Shown piece by piece: positions 55,741 through 64,000 of a DNA stretch of 64,000 nt. Made by a program: the position numbers and the translations under genes. The notes beneath the pieces were generated by a model. The model did no database searches and had not been told where the DNA came from. It was given only the letters and a program-made list of their open reading frames with translations. This stretch comes from Brevibacterium paucivorans (GTDB lineage: Bacteria > Actinomycetota > Actinomycetes > Actinomycetales > Brevibacteriaceae). The stretch lies in assembly GCF_016907735.1 (NCBI RefSeq), contig NZ_JAFBCP010000001.1, positions 2,046,001 through 2,110,000 on the forward strand, written 5' to 3'. Numbering within the stretch: the first letter of the stretch is position 1; each line of letters opens with the position of its first letter.

Positions 55741-56526
55741 GTGCTCTACAGCCGTTTCGTCCTCCCCAGCAGTCGCACACGCGCGCACGTTGCGTTCACC
55801 GACCGCTGGGGAGGTTTCAGTTCTACCCCATTTAGCACGCTGAACCTGGCGTTGCACGTGGGTGACGATGGCACAGATGTGGCGGCTAACAGGGGAGTCC
55901 TCGCCAATACGCTGGGGCTCAATCCTGAAGCCCTGCGGTTCATCGACCAGGTTCACGGAAACCGGGTGATCGCGTGGGACGCAGACGGAGCGCACGATCC
56001 CCACACAGGTGAACGCACGGAGTCGGTGACGGCTGACGCGCACGTGACGAAAACGCCTGGGCTGGGGTTGGTCATCATGGTGGCTGACTGTGTGCCGGTG
56101 ATGTTCGCAGACCCCGAGGTCGGTGTCATTGGGGCGGCGCACGCAGGGCGAGCAGGAATGGTAGACGGCGTGGTGCCAGCAACGGTGGCGGCCATGCGTG
56201 AACTAGGTGCGTCTAAGATCCAGGTGGCGATCGGCCCGTCGATTTGCCCCCGCTGCTATGAAGTTCCTACTGACATGCGCGCTCAAGTATCAAGCGTTGA
56301 ACCGGTAACGGCTTCGGTTTCCCGGGAGGGAACACCCGCTTTGGATGTCGCTGCCGGGGTCGCTGAACAGGCCGCCCGTGAAGGGTGTGAGATTGTCGAC
56401 TTCTCGAGCACGTGTACTCGCGAGTCCTCAGATCTGTTTTCCTACCGCAAAGACTCTGTTACAGGTCGGTTCGGCGGTCTGGTGTGGCTAGAAGAATTAA
56501 CGACACACCCACGCAAAGACGCATAA
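55741..56526 (+). CDS. pgeF: Peptidoglycan editing factor PgeF (laccase-domain)
   Basis: 261 residues. The zinc and active-site triad is visible in QVHGNRV, ADCVPVMFAD and AHAGRAGMVDGV. PgeF removes wrongly added residues (such as L-serine at position 1) from peptidoglycan precursors and is also called YlmD/YfiH. GTG 55741 is two bases after the ftsZ stop. The PLP protein YggS that usually follows it is missing; sepF is next after 57 bases. Confidence 0.88.
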   Translation: MLYSRFVLPSSRTRAHVAFTDRWGGFSSTPFSTLNLALHVGDDGTDVAANRGVLANTLGLNPEALRFIDQVHGNRVIAWDADGAHDPHTGERTESVTADAHVTKTPGLGLVIMVADCVPVMFADPEVGVIGAAHAGRAGMVDGVVPATVAAMRELGASKIQVAIGPSICPRCYEVPTDMRAQVSSVEPVTASVSREGTPALDVAAGVAEQAAREGCEIVDFSSTCTRESSDLFSYRKDSVTGRFGGLVWLEELTTHPRKDA

Positions 56527-56583
56527 CAACACCCGCCCTCCGGTACCTTCAAATAAGAGGGAACCAAACCACGAGGAGGGCCA

Positions 56584-57060
56584 ATGTCCACCCTGAAGAA
56601 AATCAGCAACTACTTTGGCTTCGGCGAAGAAGAAGCCTACGAAGCCGAGCCACGTCACGAACGCAACAGTCAGTACGAAGCTCCTGTGTACGAAGAAGAA
56701 CCACAGGAAGAGGAACCCGCTGACGTCACGCCTATCCGTTCTTCTGTCCGCCCAGTAGAAACGGCATCGCCTGCGAACATGTCAAACATCCACGTGATCC
56801 ACCCACGCAGCTACAACGATGCGAAAACGATCGGTACTGCTTTCCGCGACGGAATCCCCGTTGTCATGAATCTGTCTGCCATGGACGAAGCCAACGCAAA
56901 GCGTTTGGTGGACTTCTCTGCGGGCTTGATCTTTGGCTTGCACGGATCGATCTCTAAAGTGACAAACAACGTGTTTTTGCTTACTCCTGCCAACGTTGAG
57001 GTGGGCGAAGAAACCGATTCCGTAGCAAAGACCCAGGCGAGCTTTTTTAACCAAAGCTAA
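56584..57060 (+). CDS. sepF: Cell division protein SepF
   Basis: 158 residues. An N-terminal amphipathic helix (STLKKISNYFGFGEEE), an acidic variable linker (20-60) and a C-terminal SepF core (VIHPRSYNDAKTI, GIPVVMNLSAMD, RLVDFSAGLIFGL) can be seen. SepF anchors FtsZ to the membrane in organisms without FtsA. ATG 56584 follows GAGGAGGG. An intrinsic terminator lies 18 bases after the stop. Confidence 0.94.
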   Translation: MSTLKKISNYFGFGEEEAYEAEPRHERNSQYEAPVYEEEPQEEEPADVTPIRSSVRPVETASPANMSNIHVIHPRSYNDAKTIGTAFRDGIPVVMNLSAMDEANAKRLVDFSAGLIFGLHGSISKVTNNVFLLTPANVEVGEETDSVAKTQASFFNQS

Positions 57061-57077
57061 TTCGTGATTGTTCCCTC

Positions 57078-57113
57078 TGACGGGCTACCGTATACGGTGG
57101 TCCGTCAATTTTT
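57078..57113 (+). terminator. Intrinsic terminator between sepF and yggT
   Basis: A stem of 13 pairs (two G-T wobbles) runs from 57078-57090 to 57095-57107 around the loop TATA, followed by a run of six T. It is one of the clearest rho-independent terminators in the window and marks the end of the ftsZ-side transcript. Confidence 0.85.
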
Positions 57114-57128
57114 TCTGAAAGAGGTTTC

Positions 57129-57428
57129 GTGGCAATAGTTCTACAGATTCTTGCGTGGCTCTTGTCGCTGTACGTGTATGTACTTATCGGCCGAGTCATT
57201 ATCGATCTGATTCAAGTCTTTGCCCGAGACTGGCGCCCCACGGGTGTGGTGTTGGTGCTGTGTGAAATCATTTACACCATCACCGACCCTCCAATTAAGG
57301 CAATTCGCAAAGTGATTCCTCCACTCAGACTAGGAAATGTTGCGATTGACCTAGGGTTTATCCTTGTATTTATTGGGGTTCAGATGCTTTCGAGGTTTCT
57401 CTTCGTCCTCTCGACGCAGGTAGGTTAG
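57129..57428 (+). CDS. yggT: YggT family membrane protein
   Basis: 99 residues with two or three membrane helices, VLQILAWLLSLYVYVLIGRVIIDL at the start and the family hallmark ITDPPIKAIRKVIPPLRLG in the middle. The function is unknown; it is always near sepF and divIVA in Gram-positive bacteria. GTG 57129 follows GAAAGAGG. Since a terminator lies in front, it needs a promoter in the 20 bases before it or read-through. Confidence 0.9.
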   Translation: MAIVLQILAWLLSLYVYVLIGRVIIDLIQVFARDWRPTGVVLVLCEIIYTITDPPIKAIRKVIPPLRLGNVAIDLGFILVFIGVQMLSRFLFVLSTQVG

Positions 57429-57447
57429 ACTGTCTCCATATGATGAC

Positions 57448-57479
57448 TTGACACATTCATGCTGGTGGTGCGGTATTGT
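57448..57479 (+). promoter_or_regulatory. Candidate promoter of wag31
   Basis: A perfect TTGACA (57448-57453) is followed by GGTATT at 18 bases or TATTGT (57474-57479) at 20 bases. The wag31 start is about 50 bases further on. The -10 choice is uncertain. Confidence 0.45.
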
Positions 57480-57528
57480 GGCAGTGATCATCAAAAAAGA
57501 ATTTGTACGCACAACCGAAGGTGGCCAC

Positions 57529-58416
57529 ATGGCTCTTACGCCTGAAGACGTAGTCAACAAACAGTTCCAGCACGTTAAGTTCCGTGAAGGATACGACGTA
57601 GACCAGGTTGATGACTTCCTCGACGAGGTTGTCGTTGAACTGCGTCGCTTGAACGAAGAGAACGATTCACTTCGTCAGAAACTGTCTGTGGCTGAACAGC
57701 GCGTAGCCGAACTCGAAGCTAAGGGTTCGAACACTGAAGACGTGAACGCTACCCAGGCAATGCCAGCAGCTGTTGATGCTCCTAAGGAAGAAGCGCCTAA
57801 GGAAGCCGCTACTAAGAAGGAAGAAGCTAAGCCTGTTGTTGCTCCACAGCAGCCTGCTTCTGTTAAGGCGGAACCTGCTGAGGCTGACGCTCCAAAGGAA
57901 GAGGCACCTAAGGCTGAAGCGCCAAAGGCCGAAGCACCTAAGGCCGAGGTTGCCGACGACGCTAAGGTTGGCGAAGAAACCCAGGTTGCTCCTGCAGTTG
58001 CTACCCCAGACGCAAAGCCTGCAGCTGCTCCTGCCGCACCTGCTGCCACCGCACCTGCTGCGGCTCCTGTTGCTGGCGCAGGCGACAAGGACGCTCACGG
58101 CCTGATCGCTTTGGCACAGCGCGTCCACGACGAACACGTTGCTGAAGGTGAGAAGACCCGCGACCGACTGATCGGTGAAGCGAAGAAGAAAGCTGCCGAC
58201 ATCGTTTCTGAAGCTCAGAAGAAGCGTGACGAAACCCTGCAGCAGCTTGAGACGCAGAAGGTCAACCTGGAGAAGGACATCGACGGTCTGCAGAACTTCG
58301 AACGTCAGTACCGCACCCGTCTCAAGAGCTACCTCACCGACCAGTTGCGCGACCTCGAAAGCTCAGGTTCGCTTGCTCCTGAGACCCTTTCCAAGGACGC
58401 TAAGCACACTCTGTAA
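57529..58416 (+). CDS. wag31: DivIVA family polar growth and division protein (Wag31)
   Basis: 295 residues. The N-terminal DivIVA domain (KFREGYDVDQVDDFLDEVV, about 17-35) senses membrane curvature; a short coiled coil follows, then an A/P/E/K-rich linker (80-185, with four APKAE-type repeats), then a long C-terminal coiled coil. In actinobacteria it recruits wall synthesis to the poles. ATG 57529 follows GAAGG; an upstream frame to 57448 is noise over the promoter. Codons in the linker use more GCT, CCT and AAG than neighbours, as in highly expressed genes. A strong terminator follows. Confidence 0.93.
   Translation: MALTPEDVVNKQFQHVKFREGYDVDQVDDFLDEVVVELRRLNEENDSLRQKLSVAEQRVAELEAKGSNTEDVNATQAMPAAVDAPKEEAPKEAATKKEEAKPVVAPQQPASVKAEPAEADAPKEEAPKAEAPKAEAPKAEVADDAKVGEETQVAPAVATPDAKPAAAPAAPAATAPAAAPVAGAGDKDAHGLIALAQRVHDEHVAEGEKTRDRLIGEAKKKAADIVSEAQKKRDETLQQLETQKVNLEKDIDGLQNFERQYRTRLKSYLTDQLRDLESSGSLAPETLSKDAKHTL
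57889..57948 (+). repeat. Four 15-bp coding repeats in wag31
   Basis: Units of 15 bases encode APKEE, APKAE, APKAE and APKAE in the flexible linker of the DivIVA protein. Confidence 0.85.
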
Positions 58417-58453
58417 ACAAGAGTCCGTGTGTAGTCTTTGACACAAACACGTT

Positions 58454-58487
58454 AAACGCACCGCACGTTCCGACGTGCGGTGCGTTT
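58454..58487 (+). terminator. Intrinsic terminator after wag31
   Basis: A perfect 14-bp stem, AAACGCACCGCACG (58454-58467) and CGTGCGGTGCGTTT (58474-58487), with a six-base loop; the 3' arm ends in TTT. It can work in both directions because the left arm begins with AAA. Confidence 0.85.
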
Positions 58488-58534
58488 GTATATCGTAAGA
58501 TCGAATTCGTTGACGAAGCCCAAAGGAGAAGTAC

Positions 58535-59029
58535 GTGAGCACACGAGCTGTGACGCTATATGCACTAGCGCTAGGCGTCATCGCCATTGATCAGCTCGCA
58601 AAAGTTCTCGCGGTTAACCTCCTTCAAGGTCAGCCACGAATCGCAATCGTGGGCGACCTGGTGGGACTCACGTTTTTGCGCAATCCCGGAGCAGCGTTCG
58701 GAATCGGTGCCGGGGCAACGTGGATTTTTTCGGTGATCGCCATTGCAGTGTTCGCGGTGATCGTCTTTATCTCTCGTAGACTTGCCTCAACGTGGTGGGC
58801 AATCGGCCTGGGCTTGCTGTTAGGCGGTTTGACGGGGAACCTCATCGACAGGTTTTTCCGCATGCCAGCAAATGGGCAAGTCCCACAGTTTATGCACGGA
58901 GCCGTTGTCGATTTCATTGATTTGCACTTCTTTGTGTGCAACATTGCTGATATCGCAATCACAGGTGCAGCCGTCGTCATTGCACTTCTCACACTCAAAG
59001 GCACCAGCATCGACGGGAGGGAAGAGTAG
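58535..59029 (+). CDS. lspA: Lipoprotein signal peptidase II
   Basis: 164 residues, four membrane helices. Conserved blocks are [31 protein letters not shown] and [19 protein letters not shown]; the catalytic aspartates are D126 and D139. It removes signal peptides from prolipoproteins. GTG 58535 follows AAAGGAG. It overlaps rluD by one codon edge (TAGTG). Confidence 0.95.
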   Translation: MSTRAVTLYALALGVIAIDQLAKVLAVNLLQGQPRIAIVGDLVGLTFLRNPGAAFGIGAGATWIFSVIAIAVFAVIVFISRRLASTWWAIGLGLLLGGLTGNLIDRFFRMPANGQVPQFMHGAVVDFIDLHFFVCNIADIAITGAAVVIALLTLKGTSIDGREE

Positions 59030-59955
59030 TGGAACGCTCAATCCTTGTGCCCGAAGGGCTCGAAGGTGAACGCATCGATACCGCACTGTCGCGCCTCCTA
59101 GGCCTGTCACGTTCGGCAGCTGCCGGACTCGCCGAGAACGGCGACGTTGAAGTCGACGGTGCCAAGGTGCCTAAGTCGATGCGAGTGACGGCAGGTTCAC
59201 GTATCGACGTGACAATGCCGCAGCCTAAGGAACCGTTGTCGATCGTTGCTGAACCAGTACCGGGAATGAATGTGATCTACGACGACGACGCGTTTGTCGT
59301 GGTCGACAAACCAGTCGGAGTCGCGGCACACGCGGCCGCCGGGTGGTCCGGCCCCACCGTGATCGGTGGTCTTGCCGCAGCTGGGTACCAGATTGCCACC
59401 TCGGGAGCGGCTGAACGGCAAGGGATCGTTCAGCGTCTGGACGTGGGCACCTCGGGAGTCATGGTGGTCGCCAAAGGCGAACACGCCTACTCCGTCCTCA
59501 AACGGGCGTTTAAAGAACGCACCGTCGACAAGACCTACCACGCCCTTGTGCAGGGGCTCCCAGACCCCGTGGTGGGCACAATCGAAGCTCCGATCGGCCG
59601 GCACCCACGCAAAGACGGTCTGTACGCGGTACGCACAGACGGCAAACACGCCGTCACTCATTACGAAGTGATTGAAGCCTACAGGTCAGCGTCGCTGATT
59701 GAAGTCAAGCTGGAAACCGGGCGCACGCACCAGATTCGCGTACACATGTCCGCTACTAAACGGCCTTGCTGCGGTGACATTCCCTACGGGGCGGACCCCG
59801 TGTTAGCTCAGAAACTGGGGCTTGAACGCCAGTGGCTCCACGCCGTCAAACTCGGTTTCGAGCACCCCGAAACAGGGGAGTATGTCGAATTCACATCTGA
59901 CTATCCACACGATCTCGAGACCGCGCTCGAACGCTTACGAGCAGCACAGTGGTGA
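59029..59955 (+). CDS. rluD: 23S rRNA pseudouridine synthase, RluD family
   Basis: 308 residues. An N-terminal S4 domain ([26 protein letters not shown]) precedes the RluA-type catalytic domain with aspartate in [16 protein letters not shown]. The residue before RLD is glutamine rather than the common histidine. It makes pseudouridines in 23S rRNA helix 69 if it follows the family. GTG 59029 overlaps the lspA stop; dnaE starts after five bases. The lspA-rluD-dnaE order is usual for actinobacteria. Confidence 0.92.
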   Translation: MERSILVPEGLEGERIDTALSRLLGLSRSAAAGLAENGDVEVDGAKVPKSMRVTAGSRIDVTMPQPKEPLSIVAEPVPGMNVIYDDDAFVVVDKPVGVAAHAAAGWSGPTVIGGLAAAGYQIATSGAAERQGIVQRLDVGTSGVMVVAKGEHAYSVLKRAFKERTVDKTYHALVQGLPDPVVGTIEAPIGRHPRKDGLYAVRTDGKHAVTHYEVIEAYRSASLIEVKLETGRTHQIRVHMSATKRPCCGDIPYGADPVLAQKLGLERQWLHAVKLGFEHPETGEYVEFTSDYPHDLETALERLRAAQW

Positions 59956-59960
59956 GGTAA

Positions 59961-62900
59961 TTGGCTGACGACTTCGTACACCTGCACGTCCACACTGAGT
60001 ACTCGATGCTCGACGGGGCGGCCCGTCTGGGTGACCTCATGGCGGCAACTAACGAACTGGGAATGCACGCATTGGCCACCACCGACCACGGGTACCTGTT
60101 TGGTGCGTTCGACTTCTGGAACCAGGCCACTAAAGCGGGTATCAAACCCATCATTGGTGTCGAAGCCTACGTGACTCCCGGAACGGCACGTAACGACAAA
60201 ACCGTCGTGAAGTGGCGCACCGACGAGTCCCAGCGTTCCGACGACGTGTCAGGTGGTGGTCGCTACACGCACATGACACTCCTGTCGCGCAACAACCGGG
60301 GAATGCAGAACCTGTTCAAAGCCTCGTCTTTGGCATCTTTGGATTCCGCTTTGGGTAACCGCCCGCGTTTGGACCGGGAACTTTTGCAGAACTATTCGGA
60401 AGGTCTGATCGCGACCACCGGGTGCCCGTCCGGTGAAGTCCAGACACGTCTGCGTTTGGGCCAGTACGAAGAAGCCCGCAAAGCGGCGGGGGAGTACCGC
60501 GAAATTTTTGGCGCGGACTACTACTTCTGCGAACTCATGGACCACGGGCTCGAAATTGAACGCCGTGTCACCAAGGATCTTTTGCGGCTGGCTAAAGAGC
60601 TCAACCTGCCGCTTGTCGCCACCAACGACTTGCACTACACCCATGAGTCCGACGCCACAGCGCACGAGGCTCTGCTGGCTTTGCAATCCGGGTCCAAACT
60701 TCTTGAACCCACTTATGATCAGGGCGGAAGCCGGTTCGCGTTCTCGGGAACCGGCTACTACCTCAAATCGCCTGCCGAAATGCGACACCTGTTCAAAGAG
60801 CTCCCCGAAGCCTGCGACAACACGCTCAAAATCGCAGACATGTGCGACGTGTCGTTCGACACCAGCGCGAACTACATGCCCAAGTTCCCAACGCCCGAAG
60901 GCGAAGACGAAACGTCGTGGCTCATCAAAGAGGTCGACAAAGGGTTGCACTATCGCTACCCGCAGGGCATTCCTGATGAGGTGCGGAAGCAAGCCGACTA
61001 CGAACTCGACATCATCATCAAGATGGGGTTCCCCGGTTACTTCCTGGTGGTTGCCGATTTCATTAACTGGTCCAAGGACAACGGAATCCGGGTGGGGCCA
61101 GGTCGTGGGTCCGGAGCGGGCTCCATGGTGGCGTACGCGATGCGTATCACCGACCTCGACCCCCTTCAGCACGGCCTGATCTTCGAACGGTTCCTCAACC
61201 CTGAACGTGTGTCCATGCCGGACTTCGACGTGGACTTTGACGACCGTCGACGCTCCGAAGTGATCGACTATGTGACACAGAAATACGGTTCCGAATACGT
61301 GGCGATGATCGTGACGTACGGAACCATCAAGACCAAACAAGCGCTCAAAGACGCGGCCCGCGTGCTGGGGCACCCGTTCTCGATGGGTGAAGAACTCACA
61401 AAAGCCCTGCCACCTGCCGCCATGGCAAAGGACATCCCTCTTGCCGACATCGAAAACCCGGAAGCACCTCGGTATAACGAAGCCGGGGACTTCCGCAACC
61501 TCCTTGCCACCAATGAACAAGCACGCGAAGTGTTTGAAACCGCCCGAGGTCTCGAAGGGCTGAAACGTCAGTGGGGCGTTCACGCGGCCGGCGTCATCAT
61601 GTCGTCTGAGCCCATTATTGACGTCATCCCCATCATGCGACGCTTCCAAGACGGTCAGGTCATCACCCAGTTCGACTACCCCACCTCGGAGGGGCTGGGC
61701 CTTATCAAGATGGACTTCTTGGGGCTACGCAACCTCACCATCATTTCTGACGCTCTTGAAAACATTCAGCGCAACCGCGATGTCGAACTGGACCTTGAGC
61801 GCCTCGAGCTTGACGACGCCGACACGTACAAACTTCTGGCACGCGGGGACACGCTGGGTGTGTTCCAGCTCGACGGTGGGGGGCTACAAGGGTTGCTCAG
61901 GCTTATGCAGCCGGACAACTTCGAAGACATTTCCGCAACGCTTGCTCTGTACCGTCCGGGCCCCATGGGTGCCGACTCACACACCAACTACGCCAAGCGT
62001 AAGAACGGCCTGCAAGAGATTACCCCGATCCACCCGGAGCTTGCTGAACCGCTCAAGGAGATCCTGGACACCACGTTCGGTCTGATCATCTACCAGGAAC
62101 AGGTGATGGCGATCGCGCAGAAGGTGGCCGGGTACTCGCTGGGTCAGGCCGATATTTTGCGCCGCGCGATGGGTAAGAAGAAGAAGGCCGAACTGGATAA
62201 GCAACAGGTCGGGTTCTTTGGTGGCATGAAGGAACGGGGCTACTCCGAAGAAGCAGCCCAAGCGCTGTGGGACATCCTCCTGCCATTCTCTGACTACGCG
62301 TTCAACAAGGCTCACTCCGCTGCGTACGGTGTGGTGTCTTACTGGACGGCGTATCTGAAAGCCCACTATCCGGCAGAATACATGGCCGCTCTGCTCACCA
62401 GCGTGGGTGACAACAAGGACAAACTGGCGGTGTACTTGGGTGAGTGCCGCAAAATGCACATCACGGTCCTGCCACCGGATGTAAACGAATCTGAACTCAA
62501 CTTCACACCAGTGGGCAACGACATTCGCTTCGGCATGGGCGCGGTGCGTAACGTGGGCTACAACGTGGTCGACGGGATCGTGGAATCGCGTACCGAAAAA
62601 GGCTCGTTCACGTCGTTCTCCGACTTCTTGGACAAGGTGCCTGCACACGTGTGCAACAAGCGCACAGTGGAGTCTCTCATCAAATCCGGTGCCTTTGACT
62701 CGCTGGGTCACACCCGCAGGTCACTGGTCGAAGTTCACGAAGAAGCCGTCGATTCGGTTATTGGGGTGAAACGCCAGGAAGCCGCGGGGCAGTTTGATCT
62801 TTTCGCTGGGCTCGGTGACGAAGACTCTTCGAGCTTCTCGGTCCCTATCCCGGATCGAGTGGAGTGGGACAAGAAAGAGAAGCTGGCGTTTGAACGCGAG

Positions 62901-63497
62901 ATGATTGGGCTGTACGTCTCGGACCACCCGCTCAACGGTCTTGAGGGGGTCATCGCGTCTGAATCCGATCTTCCTCTTGTGGATCTCATCAGCCACGGGC
63001 GACCCGACGGGTCCACCATCACGGTATGCGGCATGATCACGTCGCTTGTGCGGAAGGTTTCGAAGAACACGGGACGTCCATACGCGATTGTCACGATTGA
63101 AGACTTGGAGGCTTCGATCGAGGTGCTGTTCTTTGGTGACGTGTATGAACCCGTTGCCGACATTCTGACGAGTGATTTGATCGTGACGATCCGCGGGCGT
63201 GTCAAACAGTCCGAAGACCGTCCCATCAGTCTCATGGCACAGTCCGTCACGCTTCCCGATGTCTCCAACGCGTCTGGTAGCCCGTTGCAACTGACCATTC
63301 CGCTAGATCGCGCAACCCAGAACACCGTGGAGGAACTCGACGAGATTCTGCGCGCGAACCCTGGGCCCACGGAAGTACGGGTCAATGTGATGGAACCGGG
63401 GAAGCGCACGTTAATTCGTTTGAACCGCCGGGTCGAAACTGGCCCCAGCCTCTACGGGGACCTGAAGGCTCTGCTGGGCTCCCGCTGTCTGGGATGA
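59961..63497 (+). CDS. dnaE: DNA polymerase III alpha subunit
   Basis: 1178 residues. An N-terminal PHP domain (HLHVHTEYSMLDGAARL), the polymerase core with GRGSGAGSMVAYAMRI and metal-binding PDFDVDFDDRRRSEVI (about 415-430), a helix-hairpin-helix segment and an OB fold near the end (ITVCGMITSLVRKVSK). This is the main replicative DnaE1 type. TTG 59961 after GAGGTAA is the only start that keeps the PHP motif; there is no earlier ATG or GTG. The PHP metal-binding histidines are kept, which fits a proofreading PHP exonuclease. Confidence 0.96.
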   Translation: MADDFVHLHVHTEYSMLDGAARLGDLMAATNELGMHALATTDHGYLFGAFDFWNQATKAGIKPIIGVEAYVTPGTARNDKTVVKWRTDESQRSDDVSGGGRYTHMTLLSRNNRGMQNLFKASSLASLDSALGNRPRLDRELLQNYSEGLIATTGCPSGEVQTRLRLGQYEEARKAAGEYREIFGADYYFCELMDHGLEIERRVTKDLLRLAKELNLPLVATNDLHYTHESDATAHEALLALQSGSKLLEPTYDQGGSRFAFSGTGYYLKSPAEMRHLFKELPEACDNTLKIADMCDVSFDTSANYMPKFPTPEGEDETSWLIKEVDKGLHYRYPQGIPDEVRKQADYELDIIIKMGFPGYFLVVADFINWSKDNGIRVGPGRGSGAGSMVAYAMRITDLDPLQHGLIFERFLNPERVSMPDFDVDFDDRRRSEVIDYVTQKYGSEYVAMIVTYGTIKTKQALKDAARVLGHPFSMGEELTKALPPAAMAKDIPLADIENPEAPRYNEAGDFRNLLATNEQAREVFETARGLEGLKRQWGVHAAGVIMSSEPIIDVIPIMRRFQDGQVITQFDYPTSEGLGLIKMDFLGLRNLTIISDALENIQRNRDVELDLERLELDDADTYKLLARGDTLGVFQLDGGGLQGLLRLMQPDNFEDISATLALYRPGPMGADSHTNYAKRKNGLQEITPIHPELAEPLKEILDTTFGLIIYQEQVMAIAQKVAGYSLGQADILRRAMGKKKKAELDKQQVGFFGGMKERGYSEEAAQALWDILLPFSDYAFNKAHSAAYGVVSYWTAYLKAHYPAEYMAALLTSVGDNKDKLAVYLGECRKMHITVLPPDVNESELNFTPVGNDIRFGMGAVRNVGYNVVDGIVESRTEKGSFTSFSDFLDKVPAHVCNKRTVESLIKSGAFDSLGHTRRSLVEVHEEAVDSVIGVKRQEAAGQFDLFAGLGDEDSSSFSVPIPDRVEWDKKEKLAFEREMIGLYVSDHPLNGLEGVIASESDLPLVDLISHGRPDGSTITVCGMITSLVRKVSKNTGRPYAIVTIEDLEASIEVLFFGDVYEPVADILTSDLIVTIRGRVKQSEDRPISLMAQSVTLPDVSNASGSPLQLTIPLDRATQNTVEELDEILRANPGPTEVRVNVMEPGKRTLIRLNRRVETGPSLYGDLKALLGSRCLG

Positions 63498-63547
63498 CCC
63501 GCTGCTATATGGGGGTGGGACGCCGAGGTGTTCCACACCACTCTGAG

Positions 63548-63553
63548 TAGAAT
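63548..63553 (+). promoter_or_regulatory. Candidate -10 box for a leaderless hisD transcript
   Basis: TAGAAT lies six bases before GTG 63560 in the 62-base gap after dnaE. No ribosome binding site is seen. No convincing -35 was found. Confidence 0.5.
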
Positions 63554-63559
63554 GGCTGT

Positions 63560-64000
63560 GTGAACGAACTGTTAAGAATCATCAAGGTGCCAGCGGGAAT
63601 TGCTACTCGTGAGCTTCGCTCACTCGTTCCGCGAGCACATGATTCTTTGGACAAGGCACGCTCCAGTGTCGCCCCAGTGGTTGACGATGTCCGGGACCGA
63701 GGTCGTGCAGCAGTCATCGATGCAACGTCGCGTTTCGACGGGGTTGAGTTAGAAAACGTGCGGGTTCCTCGCGAAGAACTCACCCGCGCTCTGGCCGAAT
63801 TGGGCTCAGGAGTACGCGAAGCACTGGAAGAGTCAGTTGCGCGCTTGCGTCAGGTGAGCACACGCGATGTCCCGCAGGGTTCGACGACGGACTTTGGCGG
63901 TTCTGTCGTGTCAACGCGGTGGACCCCGGTGGACCGCGTGGGACTCTACGTTCCCGGTGGTCGTGCCGTGTACCCGTCCACGGTCGTTATGAACGCGGTG
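63560..64000 (+). CDS. hisD: Histidinol dehydrogenase, N-terminal part (runs off window)
   Basis: 147 codons to the end of the window. The sequence VDRVGLYVPGGRAVYPSTVVMNAV near the edge is the conserved substrate and NAD-binding region of histidinol dehydrogenase, and ARSSVAPVVDDVRDRGRAAVIDATSRFDGV fits its N-terminal helices. It would oxidise L-histidinol to histidine. GTG 63560 is chosen because a TAGAAT box is placed six bases before it. hisD after dnaE is common in actinobacteria. Confidence 0.92.
   Translation, partial: MNELLRIIKVPAGIATRELRSLVPRAHDSLDKARSSVAPVVDDVRDRGRAAVIDATSRFDGVELENVRVPREELTRALAELGSGVREALEESVARLRQVSTRDVPQGSTTDFGGSVVSTRWTPVDRVGLYVPGGRAVYPSTVVMNAV

Noticed and set aside
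60249-61649. 466-codon minus-strand frame inside dnaE
   Set aside because: Entirely antisense to conserved DNA polymerase III sequence with no recognisable domain.
1-64000. Insertion sequences, prophage genes, integrons or toxin-antitoxin pairs
   Set aside because: None was found. The only recombinase is XerD in its usual chromosomal setting, and base composition looks even except in regulatory gaps.

Overview
The window is about 57-58% GC by eye, gene-dense, and carries the marks of an actinobacterium, most likely a member of the Micrococcales. Many starts are GTG or TTG, several genes look leaderless, the dcw cluster has SepF and DivIVA/Wag31 but no FtsA, and there is a PknL/Rv2175c/IdsA2/class II DAHP synthase neighbourhood and a GarA-like FHA protein. 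I cannot name the genus from sequence alone.

Layout. (1) 1-10291: the end of a probable glycosyltransferase, then a tightly overlapping chromosome-segregation and core-metabolism operon: Nudix hydrolase, xerD, parA, scpA (apparently started by CTG), scpB, rluB, tyrA, cmk, der, an AI-2E-type membrane protein, and a YciO-type protein. (2) 10377-15934: fabG-like reductase, thiolase, acyl-CoA synthetase, MATE exporter and GNAT acetyltransferase. (3) 15954-22599: a small natural-product locus with a Pls-type single-module NRPS, an M1 peptidase coupled behind it, a divergent phosphopantetheinyl transferase and a thioesterase-like protein. (4) 22631-26754 (minus): alpha/beta hydrolase, OpgC-like acyltransferase and aminotransferase, followed by tRNA-Pro(GGG). 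(5) 27165-36098: GarA-like FHA protein, DUF151 nuclease, DAHP synthase, PASTA kinase plus LysM/SLT protein, Rv2175c-like regulator, polyprenyl synthase, DinB and DUF3040. (6) 36117-40329 (minus): MoxR, DUF58 and transglutaminase operon. (7) 40639-64000: the dcw cluster mraZ-rsmH-ftsL-ftsI-murE-murF-mraY-murD-ftsW-murG-murC-ftsQ-ftsZ-pgeF-sepF-yggT-wag31, then lspA, rluD, dnaE and the start of hisD.

How it fits together. The right third is the cell-wall and division factory. Its first gene product, MraZ, probably acts on an array of GTGG repeats with 10-bp internal spacing in the 309-bp gap before mraZ. Copies of the repeat occur in both orientations, and three lie directly in front of the divergent moxR operon, so a wider MraZ regulon is suggested. 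The kinase/LysM operon and the GarA-like protein belong to the phospho-signalling that tunes growth and wall synthesis. The most system-like accessory locus is the Pls-type synthetase. The binding-pocket residues I can extract (DAETIGTVVK) suggest a basic amino acid, and the adjacent M1 peptidase could trim, degrade or detoxify a cationic homopeptide.

Limits: all assignments are by reading motifs and gene order. No database search was possible. Promoter calls are eye matches.
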